Part shown: in pieces, positions 17,136-25,410 of the stretch
Numbering within the stretch: the first letter of the stretch is position 1
Layout: each line of letters opens with the position of its first letter
NCBI RefSeq assembly: GCF_030705305.1
Contig: NZ_JAUZEE010000001.1
Span: forward strand, 62,001 to 126,000
Source of the DNA: Leptothrix discophora
Lineage (GTDB): Bacteria > Pseudomonadota > Gammaproteobacteria > Burkholderiales > Burkholderiaceae_C
DNA: 64,000 nucleotides
Direction: 5' to 3'
Program-made: the position numbers and the translations under genes
Notes under the pieces: model-generated
What the model saw: the letters and a program-made list of their open reading frames with translations, nothing else
Told to the model about the DNA's origin: nothing
Database searches by the model: none

Positions 17136-17161
17136 TGTCCTGATGTCCTGATGTCCTGATG
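17133..17161. repeat. 8-bp tandem repeat TGATGTCC, three copies plus partial
   Basis: Three perfect TGATGTCC copies (17133-17156) plus TGATG, beginning at the stop codon of the PEP-CTERM gene, so each unit also supplies a TGA. It looks like slipped-strand expansion in non-coding DNA. Confidence 0.85.
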
Positions 17162-17213
17162 ACTTGATCCACAGGCGCTGGCCGCGCCAGATCGCGACGG
17201 CGTGCAAGTCCCT

Positions 17214-17249
17214 GCGCAGGCCCCGACCCTCACCGGTCGGGGCCTGCGC
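17214..17249. terminator. Strong hairpin between convergent genes
   Basis: Perfect 15-bp stem (17214-17228 with 17235-17249) around a 6-nt loop, GC-rich, between the convergent PEP-CTERM and patatin genes. It has only a weak T tract (CTTT), so it may act in both directions or be a transcript-stabilising hairpin. Confidence 0.6.
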
Positions 17250-17297
17250 GCTTTCAGGCATGGATCAGGCCGTGGTCAGGCCCTGATCAAGCCGTGT

Positions 17298-20105
17298 TCA
17301 GGCATGAGCGGTCTGGGGCGCGGTCGCAGCGGATGTGCCGGACGGGGCCGCAGGCGCATTTGCGAGTGGATCGCCATCGGGCCCCATCACCACCCACTCG
17401 CCCAACCGCCGGTAACTCTCGAACTGCCCCTCGTCAAAGAACTGGTCCGCCGTCGACTGGTGCGGGAAGGCCTTGCCGGGCTTGTCGTGGACGCGGGCGT
17501 AGTGCAGGACGTCGAGCGGCTCCTGGCCGGTCAGCACCGGCTTGATGTAGGTGAGCTGGCCATTGGGTGGTGGCGACTGGCCGGGCGGGCAGGGCACGCG
17601 GCTGTAGTCGATCGTCGCGTGGCGGATCGCGTGGGCCTTGGGGTCCAGGGTCTTGCCGGCTTCGGGACGGGGCAGCGGGTGGTCCGGGTCGAAGACGATC
17701 TCGACGCCGAAGTCGATGCGGACCTTGCGGATCGCGTCGTGCAGGTCGTCGTAGCAGTAGTTCGGGTCGCAGCCGGCGTCGACCACGACGATGCGGGCGC
17801 ACTGGCGGCGCACCATCTCGTAGAGGCCCAGGTTCTCGAAGTGGCCGCCGTCGGACAGGAAGACGAAGTCGCGGTCCTCGCTGGTCGCGCCGGCTGCCTC
17901 GCGCAGCAGGTTGGGCAGGCCGAGGAGGGGTTCCTGGCGCTTCCACAGGCGACGCTTCTCGGTGCGCGGGTTGGGCAGCCAGCAGCCGAGCCTGGCGTTG
18001 AAGAAGGTCATCAGGAAGGCCACCAGCCGGGACGTGTGATAGCCCATGTTGGGCGATGCCGCCGCGCCGGAGATGGTCATCGCACGCCCCAGCGTCAGGC
18101 CCATGCGGCCGCCGTACTGCCAGGTCGGCGCATAGCCGAGCCGGTCGTTGCCGCAGTGCAGCGGCGTCATCGTGAAGGACGCGGCCTTGCGCTGCTGCCA
18201 CTCCAGCCGTCCGCCCGAGGGCTTGACCAGGTTGAGCGCCACGTTGATGACCGGCAGCAGCCGGCGTTCTTCCGGTGGCCGCGGGCCTTCTGGCGGATGG
18301 GCGAGTTCGGCCAGCAGGATGTTGTCGCGCGGGTCGAAGCCGGTGAACGCGTGCGGCCGTCGATGCTCGCGGGTCGCGCCCAGGAAGGCCCGTTGCAGCC
18401 GGTTGCCATACATGTTGTGCAGCGAGAAGGTGTTGACGCCGACCACCGCCGACATCGCCAGCCCGAACAGCGCGAGCACGAGCATCGCGCCGAGCAGCAG
18501 GTCGACGTCGGACTCGTCCAGCACGGTCTCGTAGGTCAGGGCCGCACGCAGCGACATCGGGACCGGCTCGGGGCGAACGTCGGCTGCAGCCGATGCAGCG
18601 GCAGAGGCGGCGGCCGCAGCCTTCGCCTGCTTCAGCGCGGCCTGCAGGGCTGCCTCGTCCTGCCAGGCGCGCGCGCCGGCCACCGTGGCGTCGAGCTGGC
18701 CGGTCCGCACGACCGCGTCGGCCACGCGCAGCGAACACGACAGCGCATAGCTCAGGCCCAGCACCAGGGCCAGCGTCGACACCAGCGCGCCCAGGTCGAG
18801 CAGCCGGGTGCCCGTTAGCTCGGCCAGCGTCTGGGCCTTGCTGCGGACATCCGCGCCGTTCTTGCTCCAGAAGCCCACCAGCGTGGTCACCAGGCCGATC
18901 AGCGCGGCGCCGACGCCGGCCGTCTGCGGGCCCAGGCCGAGCCGCATCGGCGGCGTCGCCAGCAGCCAGCCCGGCAGGTGCAGCACGATGAGGGCGACCA
19001 GCAGCCAGGCCATGCCCGCACCCAGCCACCAGGCGCCGGCGCGGGCCCACCACTCGCGGTCGTCCTCGCTGGAACAGCGTGCCGACAGGCCGACGTGGCA
19101 GGTCATGCCGACCCAGAAGACCATCAGCAGCGCGGGCACCGACAGCGTGGCGTACCAAGCCGGCGTGAGCTTGGCGCCCTGGATCACCGCGCCGTAGAGC
19201 ACCATGCCGCCCGCCACGCCGCTGGCGACCATGAAGCCGAGGTCCAGCAGCAGGATGCCCCAGCCGCGCCGGCGCATGCCCAGGCCGCGCAGGTGGCGCC
19301 AGGCCAGCCCGACGACGACGCCCAGCGCATGCGCGAGCACGCTGTAGAGCATCAGCCGGGCCATGCCGTCATCCGGCGAGACGACCTGCCAGCGCGCCGA
19401 CCAGCTCAGCAGCACGGCCGCCACCAGCAGCGCGCCCAGGCAGTAGACGTTGGCGCGGTTGGGCGGGGCCTTGGGCGGCGTCTCGCCGGGCAGGTCCGCG
19501 ACCATGTAGGCAATGGCCATGACCAGCAGCGCGACGCCCGCCCAGGGCGTGCCGGCCTGCAGCCAGGCGGGCACCGCGTAGCCGTTGACCATGGCCATCA
19601 TCAGCCGGGGCAGCAGCAGCGCGGCGGCCATCAGCGGCAGGACGACCAGCCAGTGCAGGGTGATGTTGCGCAGGAAGATCGCCGCCAGCGAGAGCGAGTC
19701 GGTCGACAGTCCGCGCACCGGACTGAGGTAGTTGGCGTAGGCACGCAGGCGGTGCAGCGGCTCGGGCTCGGCCCGGCTGCCGGGTTCGGCGCCGGCCAGC
19801 GCGGCGTTGACGTCGGCCAGCGAGCGGTGCCGGATCCAGCTGCTCAGCCAGCTGCCGATGTAGCCGCCGCCGGAGACGGTCGAGAGGTAGTGGAAGCGGC
19901 CCAGTTCGCCGCGCCGCGCGAGGCCCTGCAGCACGCCCAGGCTGAAGGTGGCGCTGCGGATGCCGCCACCGGACAGGCACAGGGCCGACAGGGGTTCGGC
20001 CCGGCCGTCCGCGCCGGGCGCCAGGCCCAGCCACTGGCGTTCGGCGGCGAGCACCGTCTCGATGTCACAGGCGTCGCCCGCCGGGGTCCTGGGATCGCTG
20101 CGCAT
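17298..20105 (-). CDS. Large membrane-associated patatin-like phospholipase
   Basis: 935 residues. The patatin oxyanion loop is at CLSGGGIRSATFSLGVLQGL (about 43-62), the nucleophile Ser78 sits in STVSGGGYIGSW (first Gly of GxSxG replaced by Thr), and the catalytic Asp is in LSDGGHFENLGLYE near the C-terminus. Between them lie around ten hydrophobic helices (about 150-450), so the catalytic halves are split by an integral membrane region. An Ala-rich stretch lies near 510. Predicted activity is hydrolysis of acyl lipids at the membrane. It sits alone between PEP-CTERM genes. ATG 20105 is the only start that keeps the patatin N-terminus. Confidence 0.85.
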   Translation of the reverse strand: MRSDPRTPAGDACDIETVLAAERQWLGLAPGADGRAEPLSALCLSGGGIRSATFSLGVLQGLARRGELGRFHYLSTVSGGGYIGSWLSSWIRHRSLADVNAALAGAEPGSRAEPEPLHRLRAYANYLSPVRGLSTDSLSLAAIFLRNITLHWLVVLPLMAAALLLPRLMMAMVNGYAVPAWLQAGTPWAGVALLVMAIAYMVADLPGETPPKAPPNRANVYCLGALLVAAVLLSWSARWQVVSPDDGMARLMLYSVLAHALGVVVGLAWRHLRGLGMRRRGWGILLLDLGFMVASGVAGGMVLYGAVIQGAKLTPAWYATLSVPALLMVFWVGMTCHVGLSARCSSEDDREWWARAGAWWLGAGMAWLLVALIVLHLPGWLLATPPMRLGLGPQTAGVGAALIGLVTTLVGFWSKNGADVRSKAQTLAELTGTRLLDLGALVSTLALVLGLSYALSCSLRVADAVVRTGQLDATVAGARAWQDEAALQAALKQAKAAAAASAAASAAADVRPEPVPMSLRAALTYETVLDESDVDLLLGAMLVLALFGLAMSAVVGVNTFSLHNMYGNRLQRAFLGATREHRRPHAFTGFDPRDNILLAELAHPPEGPRPPEERRLLPVINVALNLVKPSGGRLEWQQRKAASFTMTPLHCGNDRLGYAPTWQYGGRMGLTLGRAMTISGAAASPNMGYHTSRLVAFLMTFFNARLGCWLPNPRTEKRRLWKRQEPLLGLPNLLREAAGATSEDRDFVFLSDGGHFENLGLYEMVRRQCARIVVVDAGCDPNYCYDDLHDAIRKVRIDFGVEIVFDPDHPLPRPEAGKTLDPKAHAIRHATIDYSRVPCPPGQSPPPNGQLTYIKPVLTGQEPLDVLHYARVHDKPGKAFPHQSTADQFFDEGQFESYRRLGEWVVMGPDGDPLANAPAAPSGTSAATAPQTAHA

Positions 20106-20265
20106 GTCCGTGTCTCCGGCACGTCGGCGGCCGATCTGCAGGAACTGCGGAATCTGCGCGAAACGTGCAAGCCAGGATCATGCGGCGCGACCCGGTCGGG
20201 CGCATGCGCGTGGGCCCGAAAGGCCACAGGAAGGATCGACGTGGAAGCGGCTTGCGTGCGGCCTG

Positions 20266-20925
20266 TCACGCGCCATCGATGCCGGCATGGGCCGGGCGGC
20301 GGCGCTGGCTCAGGAAGCCGATGGCGCCGAGGCCGGCCAGCAGCATCGAGACCGGGGCAGGCTCTGGCACCGGGCTGACGCTGCGCAGGCTGACGTGGTC
20401 GATGGCGGACTCGCGGTTGTTGCGGCCGGTGAAGGTCAGCGTCGTGATGCCGTTGCGCTGCGCGACGAAGTCGTGGACGTAGGTGCGGGTCTGGCCGGAC
20501 GTGGCCGCGAGGTTGAGGTTGGGGGTCTGCGCGTAGCCGCGGCCGGCAAAGTCCAGCTGCAGGCCGCTGCCGTTGCGGCCGCTGGCGCGGTAGTCGAAGC
20601 TCAGCTGGTAGGCCTGGTTGGCGATGACCGCGAAGGTCTGCGCCAGCACGTCCTGCCGGCTGTCGAACACGGCCTGGCCGCCGCTCAGCACGACGCCGAA
20701 CTGGGCCCAGCCGGCGAGACCGTCCGCGAAGCTGCCGTTGCTGACCAGCTCGGGGCCCCAGGCGGTCGGACCCGTCGTACTGGACTGGGCGGTGGCGCCG
20801 GTGCTGACCAGGGTCAGGGCGATCAGCAGCATGCCGGTGATCCGGCAGGTGGCATTCGCTCTCGTGTTCGCTGTCGTGTTCGCGTTCCTGTGGGCTTTCG
20901 ACTTCGCGTTCGTGATGCGGTCCAT
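20266..20925 (-). CDS. PEP-CTERM protein
   Basis: 219 residues. A long basic N-region (MDRITNAKSKAHRNANTTAN) precedes the hydrophobic signal core LLIALTLVSTGATAQ. The body has a carbohydrate-binding-like beta-sandwich pattern (ELVSNGSFADGLAGWAQFG, YQLSFDYRASG, TTLTFTGRNNRESAIDHVSL). The tail VPEPAPVSMLLAGLGAIGF then Arg-rich residues is a more divergent PEP-CTERM signal than in its neighbours. ATG 20925 has a GGAGGA ribosome-binding site; the open frame to 21192 would overlap the next gene. Paralogous in domain plan to the next gene. Confidence 0.88.
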   Translation of the reverse strand: MDRITNAKSKAHRNANTTANTRANATCRITGMLLIALTLVSTGATAQSSTTGPTAWGPELVSNGSFADGLAGWAQFGVVLSGGQAVFDSRQDVLAQTFAVIANQAYQLSFDYRASGRNGSGLQLDFAGRGYAQTPNLNLAATSGQTRTYVHDFVAQRNGITTLTFTGRNNRESAIDHVSLRSVSPVPEPAPVSMLLAGLGAIGFLSQRRRPAHAGIDGA

Positions 20926-21100
20926 GCGGTGTCCTCCGTGACGGTTGGCAGGGCAGCTGCCGGGACCGTCTCCGGTCGCATCGCGCAACTGCTGGCTGCC
21001 TGTCAGCTTAGAGGTCGACCGGAACCGGCAAACCGCGAAAAGGGCCGATGGGCACGGGCTTCTCCCGCCTGGATGTCGCGTGAGGCACCGTTCGGCAGGC

Positions 21101-21125
21101 AAAAAAAAGCGCCCCGAAGGGCGCT
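21101..21125 (-). terminator. Rho-independent terminator
   Basis: On the reverse strand AGCGCCC, loop TTCG, GGGCGCT, then eight T. A textbook terminator about 20 bp after the stop of the PEP-CTERM gene at 21146. Confidence 0.92.
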
Positions 21126-21145
21126 GGTCCTGCAGGTCGAGAACG

Positions 21146-21694
21146 TCAGGCTTGTGCGGCCTTGCGACGGCGCGACAGGTAGCCGATGGCACCGAGGCCG
21201 GCCAGCATCATGGCGTAGGTCTCGGGTTCCGGGACCGGCGCGGCGGCCGTGATCGTCACGTTGTCGAGGTAGGTGTTCTTCTGCGTGCCGAGGAAGCGGA
21301 TCACCGTGTTGGCGTCGTTCGCGGCCACGAAGCTGTAGCTGCCGGAAGTGGGCGCACCGTTCGACGGGACGAAGGTCAGGGCCGTCGGCGTGCTGAAGCC
21401 GAGTCCGTTGAAGTCCAGGCGCAGGCCGTTGCCCGTGCTGCCGCTGGCGGCGTAGTCGAAGGCCAGCGTGTACGTGTAGCCGGCCAGCACCGCGAAGGAG
21501 CGGGTCAGGCGGTCGGCGCTGCTGTTGAAGTGCGCGCCGAAGGTGGTCCAGTCGACGCCGACCGAGGTCCAGCCGGACAGGTCGGTGTCGAAGGTGCCGA
21601 GCACGGTGGTGGTGCCAGCGGCCTGGGCGTGGCCGGCGAGGGCCAGCGTCGCGGCGAGGGCTGCGGTGCGCAGCGTGTGGTGCAGGGTGTTCAT
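21146..21694 (-). CDS. PEP-CTERM protein, small beta-sandwich
   Basis: 182 residues. Signal peptide (ALAATLALAGHAQA), then a domain with the same order of motifs as the gene at 20266: TDLSGWTSVGVDW, FAVLAGYTYTLAFDYAASG, GLRLDFNG, TVIRFLGTQKNTYLDNVTI. It ends VPEPETYAMMLAGLGAIGYL plus an Arg/Lys cap, a full PEP-CTERM tail. ATG 21694 starts the signal peptide. Monocistronic with its own terminator. The tail-coding DNA is nearly identical to those of the next two genes. Confidence 0.9.
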   Translation of the reverse strand: MNTLHHTLRTAALAATLALAGHAQAAGTTTVLGTFDTDLSGWTSVGVDWTTFGAHFNSSADRLTRSFAVLAGYTYTLAFDYAASGSTGNGLRLDFNGLGFSTPTALTFVPSNGAPTSGSYSFVAANDANTVIRFLGTQKNTYLDNVTITAAAPVPEPETYAMMLAGLGAIGYLSRRRKAAQA

Positions 21695-21838
21695 ACGGAT
21701 CCTTTGCGTGTGTCGATCGGTGTCCGTCCGATCCCGGTGGCCAGTTCCCTCATCGGCGGTCGCGACGACGTCTGGCAGGTTGGGGGCGAGGCTTCAGGTT
21801 GGGCCGGTCCGCGCGTGGCGGACCGGCGATCCGCCCTG

Positions 21839-22379
21839 TCAGACCGCGCCAGCCTTGCGACGGCGCGACATGAAGCCGATGGCACCGAGGCCGGCCAGCA
21901 ACATGGCGTAGGTCTCGGGTTCCGGCACCGCGGTGACGTTGGCCGAGAAGTTGGTGGCCGCCACGAGGTTGTTGGCCGGGTTGGCCGAGTCGACCAGGCG
22001 GACCGCGTAGTTGCCGCCGGCCACGCCGCTGAACGTGGAGCTGAAGTTGGTCAGGTTGCCGTTGATCAGGCCGAGCATCGCGTAGGCGCCGCCGGGTGTG
22101 CCGGTGCCCAGCGCCTGGCTGCCGCCGGTCGGGGACAGCGAGACCTGGAGCGTCGGGCTGATCGTGTTGCCGGTGATGAAGCCGAACGACGGCATCGTGA
22201 ACAGCGAGAAGTTGATGACGACGTCGTTCAGGGCCGCGAGGGCGCTGAAGCTGCCGATCAGCAGGTTGACGTTGGCGTTGCCGTCGACTTCCGCGTTCAC
22301 GGTGGTGTCGACGGGTGCCGCGTGGGCACCGAGGCTGCCCACCGCGATGGCGGCGGCAACGATGAGTTTCTTGAACATG
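21839..22379 (-). CDS. PEP-CTERM protein, compact
   Basis: 179 residues. Signal peptide (KKLIVAAAIAVGSLGAHA), a body of about 130 residues of beta-rich sequence (NLLIGSFSALAALNDVVINF, SFGFITGN, VSLSPTGG, NYAVRLVDSANP) of the FxDxA/transport-type PEP-CTERM group, then VPEPETYAMLLAGLGAIGFM and Arg/Lys residues. ATG 22379 has a GGAAG ribosome-binding site; the open frame extends to 22591 without a signal sequence. Function unknown; likely surface or matrix associated via XrtB. Confidence 0.88.
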
Positions 22380-22636
22380 AGGTCTTCCTTTCCCTGGCCG
22401 AGGTGATGGCCGGAGACCTGGGGTCCCGACCGGTGGGGTGCGTGAAGAACTGCGCTCGCAGTCTTAACGTTCCTGTGGTCATCGTAGGGGCAGGGCCTGG
22501 CGGTCCGATCGCCGGGAAGGCCCATGAACACGGGGGTTCCGTGGGTCTGAGCCGACGAAACCCGTGAATCGGGGGTGTGTCGAGGGCTCAAGTTCCGGCT
22601 TTGCCGATTTGGCGTGGGACCGCGACGCCACCAACG
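22380..22636. promoter_or_regulatory. Intergenic region upstream of the compact PEP-CTERM gene
   Basis: About 257 bp before the terminator of the next gene. It should contain the promoter for the gene ending at 21839. I see no coding potential or recognisable operator. Confidence 0.35.
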
Positions 22637-22661
22637 AAAAGAGCGTCCCGAAGGACGCTCT
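22637..22661 (-). terminator. Rho-independent terminator
   Basis: On the reverse strand a 9-bp stem AGAGCGTCC/GGACGCTCT with TTCG loop followed by TTT, about 25 bp after the stop of the PEP-CTERM gene at 22687. Confidence 0.85.
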
Positions 22662-22686
22662 GTGGTGTGGCGGGATCGAGGGTCGA

Positions 22687-23388
22687 TCAGACCTGCGCGG
22701 CCTTGCGACGGCGCGACAGGAAGCCGATGGCACCGAGGCCGGCGAGCATCATGGCGTAGGTCTCGGGCTCGGGCACGGCGGTGACCGTGGCGCTGAAGTC
22801 GTCAATGCGCAGGGTGCCGCTGTTGGCCAGGCCCGAGCGGTTCCAGGTGAAGGTGTGGTTGCCGCTGGCCAGGCCGTTGAAGTTCAGCGTGGCGAAAAAG
22901 GGGCCGCTGGCCGAGCTGGGGTTGCCAAGACCGCTGCCGGAGACGGCGGCGTTGTCCAGCGAGCCGCTCAGCGTGTCCATGGTCCAGGTGTTGAAGCCGG
23001 TATTGATGACGCCGTTGTTGGCAGTGGAGTTGCCAAGGGTGTTGTTGTAGGCGAACTGGAACAGCACGTTCGACAGCGGCGCGGTCAGGCTGAAGTTCAG
23101 CGTGAACGAGTCGTTGCGGCCCAGCACGAGGAAGTTGTCGGCCTCGGGGCCTCCCACCGTGACGGCGGTGTCCTCGAACCAGGATCCGCTGATCAGGCTG
23201 GTCGAGAACGAGGACAGGACGTTCGTGCCGCCATAGGCGTTCGTGGTCGGATTCAGACCTCCGGGCGTCGGCACCGCTGCGGACAGGCCGTTGAAGTTCT
23301 CGCTGGCCTGCGCCTGCGCGCCAAAGCCGATGAACAGGGTCGCTGCAGCCAGCGCTGCGGCGCGAACGGTGTGATGAATGGACGTCAT
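22687..23388 (-). CDS. PEP-CTERM protein
   Basis: 233 residues. Signal peptide (AAALAAATLFIGFGAQAQA), then a jelly-roll-like domain: ENFNGLSAAVPTPGG, GSWFEDTAVTVGG, SFTLNFSLTAPLSNVLFQF and DDFSATVTA. The tail VPEPETYAMMLAGLGAIGFL with Arg/Lys cap is a canonical PEP-CTERM sorting signal. ATG 23388 starts the signal peptide. It is the first of a run of similarly oriented PEP-CTERM genes, each apparently transcribed separately given the intervening terminators. Confidence 0.9.
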   Translation of the reverse strand: MTSIHHTVRAAALAAATLFIGFGAQAQASENFNGLSAAVPTPGGLNPTTNAYGGTNVLSSFSTSLISGSWFEDTAVTVGGPEADNFLVLGRNDSFTLNFSLTAPLSNVLFQFAYNNTLGNSTANNGVINTGFNTWTMDTLSGSLDNAAVSGSGLGNPSSASGPFFATLNFNGLASGNHTFTWNRSGLANSGTLRIDDFSATVTAVPEPETYAMMLAGLGAIGFLSRRRKAAQV

Positions 23389-23537
23389 GCTTCCCTTTCG
23401 GTGTGTGGTGTGTCGCTGCCGTCCTGCGGTCGGATGACCATCGACGGACTTCTTAACAACAGATTAAGGAAAGCCTGGCGCCCCGCCCATCCCCGAACAG
23501 GTGGGGTCCCCCGCGAATCGGGGATGGCCTGTCGTCC

Positions 23538-25136
23538 TCAGCCCTCGTTCCACCCGCTCACGATCAGCCTGACCTTGCCCTTGATGCCGGGAGACTTGGC
23601 GTTCTCGAACGGCACCAGCACCTGCACCTTGCCTTGCTTGAGCTGCTTGAAGCTGAGGTCGGCGCGGGCGCTGGCCACGGGCTGGCCTTGCCAGGTGGCG
23701 GTGAACTGCCAGGCCTCGCCGGCCACCTTGGGCGGCACCAGCTCGATCACGGCGGTGTCGCGGAACAGGAAGTTGCCCTCGTAGTGCTGGTCGGGCCAGA
23801 AGGACTTGACCTGCTGGTAGTCGGGCGTGCGCACGTTGAGCGTCATCGCGTAGGCCAGCGACGGCCGCTCGCGGTTGACGCGGGCGCTGTTGGACAGGAA
23901 GACGGTCGACAGGTAGATGCTGCGGCGGTCCTTGGCGGCCGGGTCGGTCAGCTCCTGGTGGGTGCGGCAGGCTGGCGAGTCCTCCTCGGCCAGGCGGCGC
24001 GTGAGGTACCAGCGCTTGCCGCGCGGACTGGCCAGGAACTCGATCTGGTAGAGCGCCCGGATGTCGGACTTGCCCTGCAGCGGCTCGGGCAGGGTGACGC
24101 CGTCGATGTCCAGCCAGATGTCCACGCGCACGTCGCCGAACAGGAAGCGCGTGAGGTTCTGGTAGCCCTCCTCGCTGTTGACGATGCCGTAGGTGCCCGA
24201 GTGCGAGCGGTAGGCATAGGCGCAGGCGGCCGGCTCGACCGCGTCGCCCTTGGCGTTGGCGCCCCAGACGGTGGCGTTCTCGATGCGCACCAGGCCGTCG
24301 CTGCCGTGGCCGGAGAAGGTGCGGGACAGGCCCATCGCGACCTCGTAGTCGCCCCGGTTGGTGCCCACCATGCAGAAGAAGCGGCTGGCCGGGAAGGTCG
24401 ACGGCGGCAGCAGGTCGACGCGCTGGCTGCGCGTGTACACGGGGCTGCCCGCGATGCCGAGGTAGCCGGCCATGCGTTCGCGGTTGAAGTTGTTGATGTC
24501 GTTGGCGCCCATCCACTTCGGCACGTTCAGGCCGAGCATGTCGATGCCGTTGTGCGGCGTGCCGTAGGTGAAGACCTTGTCGACCGACTTGCGCAGGGGC
24601 TTGTCGCCGAGGTCGGGGTTCTGCAGGAAGGCCCGCACCACCAGGCCGCCCATCGAGTGCGCGACCAGGTAGCAGCGGAAGTCCGCCGGGGCGACCGCGT
24701 TGGCCGGCCGGGCGCAGACCAGGTCGCGGACCCGGCCGATCAGGTCGGACAGGCCACGCGCGTACTGCTCGATGGTGTCGGCCTGGCCGTCGCCGAACAG
24801 CCGCGAGCCTTCGTCGTAGTAGCGGTAGACCACGATCGAGCGTGCGCCGATGCCGGGCTCCTGCGTGCCGTCATGCGCGACCGGCGGGGCCCAGTCGGGG
24901 TCGAGGATGTCCAGGCCGTTCTCGTAGATGTCGCGGTAGCCGTGGTCCGAGCCCAGCCGCAGCACCGGCGACTCGAAGATGAACTTCTTCGGCGGCGTGT
25001 GCCGGTCCGGCGTGGCGCGGTAGGTGGTCGAGCCGAGGTTGAAGCCGCAGAAGGGGTCGGCGGCGGTCTCGTCGCGCTCGCCGGCGTTCATGGCGTAGCC
25101 GCGCACGTAGATGATCGGGAAATAGGGGGCGTCCAT
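23538..25136 (-). CDS. PGAP1-like/lipase-type alpha/beta hydrolase
   Basis: 532 residues. The N-terminus reads YFPIIYVRGYAMN, the beta strand and oxyanion region of PGAP1-like and triacylglycerol-lipase folds; the nucleophile Ser161 lies in YLVAHSMGGLVVRAFL, followed by FTYGTPHNGIDML. A histidine in the GHGSDGLV segment is the likely third triad member. The C-terminal about 180 residues look like a separate beta-rich domain (RVDIWLDIDGV, IELVPPK). No obvious signal peptide from ATG 25136, which has a GGAGA ribosome-binding site. Predicted to act on lipid esters. It closes the PEP-CTERM array. Confidence 0.8.
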   Translation of the reverse strand: MDAPYFPIIYVRGYAMNAGERDETAADPFCGFNLGSTTYRATPDRHTPPKKFIFESPVLRLGSDHGYRDIYENGLDILDPDWAPPVAHDGTQEPGIGARSIVVYRYYDEGSRLFGDGQADTIEQYARGLSDLIGRVRDLVCARPANAVAPADFRCYLVAHSMGGLVVRAFLQNPDLGDKPLRKSVDKVFTYGTPHNGIDMLGLNVPKWMGANDINNFNRERMAGYLGIAGSPVYTRSQRVDLLPPSTFPASRFFCMVGTNRGDYEVAMGLSRTFSGHGSDGLVRIENATVWGANAKGDAVEPAACAYAYRSHSGTYGIVNSEEGYQNLTRFLFGDVRVDIWLDIDGVTLPEPLQGKSDIRALYQIEFLASPRGKRWYLTRRLAEEDSPACRTHQELTDPAAKDRRSIYLSTVFLSNSARVNRERPSLAYAMTLNVRTPDYQQVKSFWPDQHYEGNFLFRDTAVIELVPPKVAGEAWQFTATWQGQPVASARADLSFKQLKQGKVQVLVPFENAKSPGIKGKVRLIVSGWNEG

Positions 25137-25410
25137 CGGTGTCTCCGGTGCTGCGGCCCGGGCCTGGGCCAGCGTCGCATTGCAGCGCGGCTTTGCGGGT
25201 TTGGGAACCGGGTCGGACGTCGCGGCCGTGCACGGCTTCATCGATTTGCCACGGATGCCACGGCATGATTGCTCACCAGCCGCTCTTCGCATCGGCATGC
25301 AGCCGGAATCAGGGCTCACGCGGGGGCTGTTCTGATAGAACCTCGCCTGTTCGCGCCGGACTGCCTCGGGCAGGCTGGCGCCACTTGAACTTGATGAGGG
25401 AATCCCGCGC

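Larger units (their letters stand above)
21159..22773. repeat. Three near-identical ~74-bp direct repeats coding PEP-CTERM tails
   Basis: Blocks at 21159-21232, 21852-21925 and 22700-22773 encode the PEP-CTERM tails of three neighbouring genes and differ at only a few bases, while the upstream parts of those genes are unrelated. They behave as a shared 3' cassette and are possible sites of recombination or gene conversion. Confidence 0.8.
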
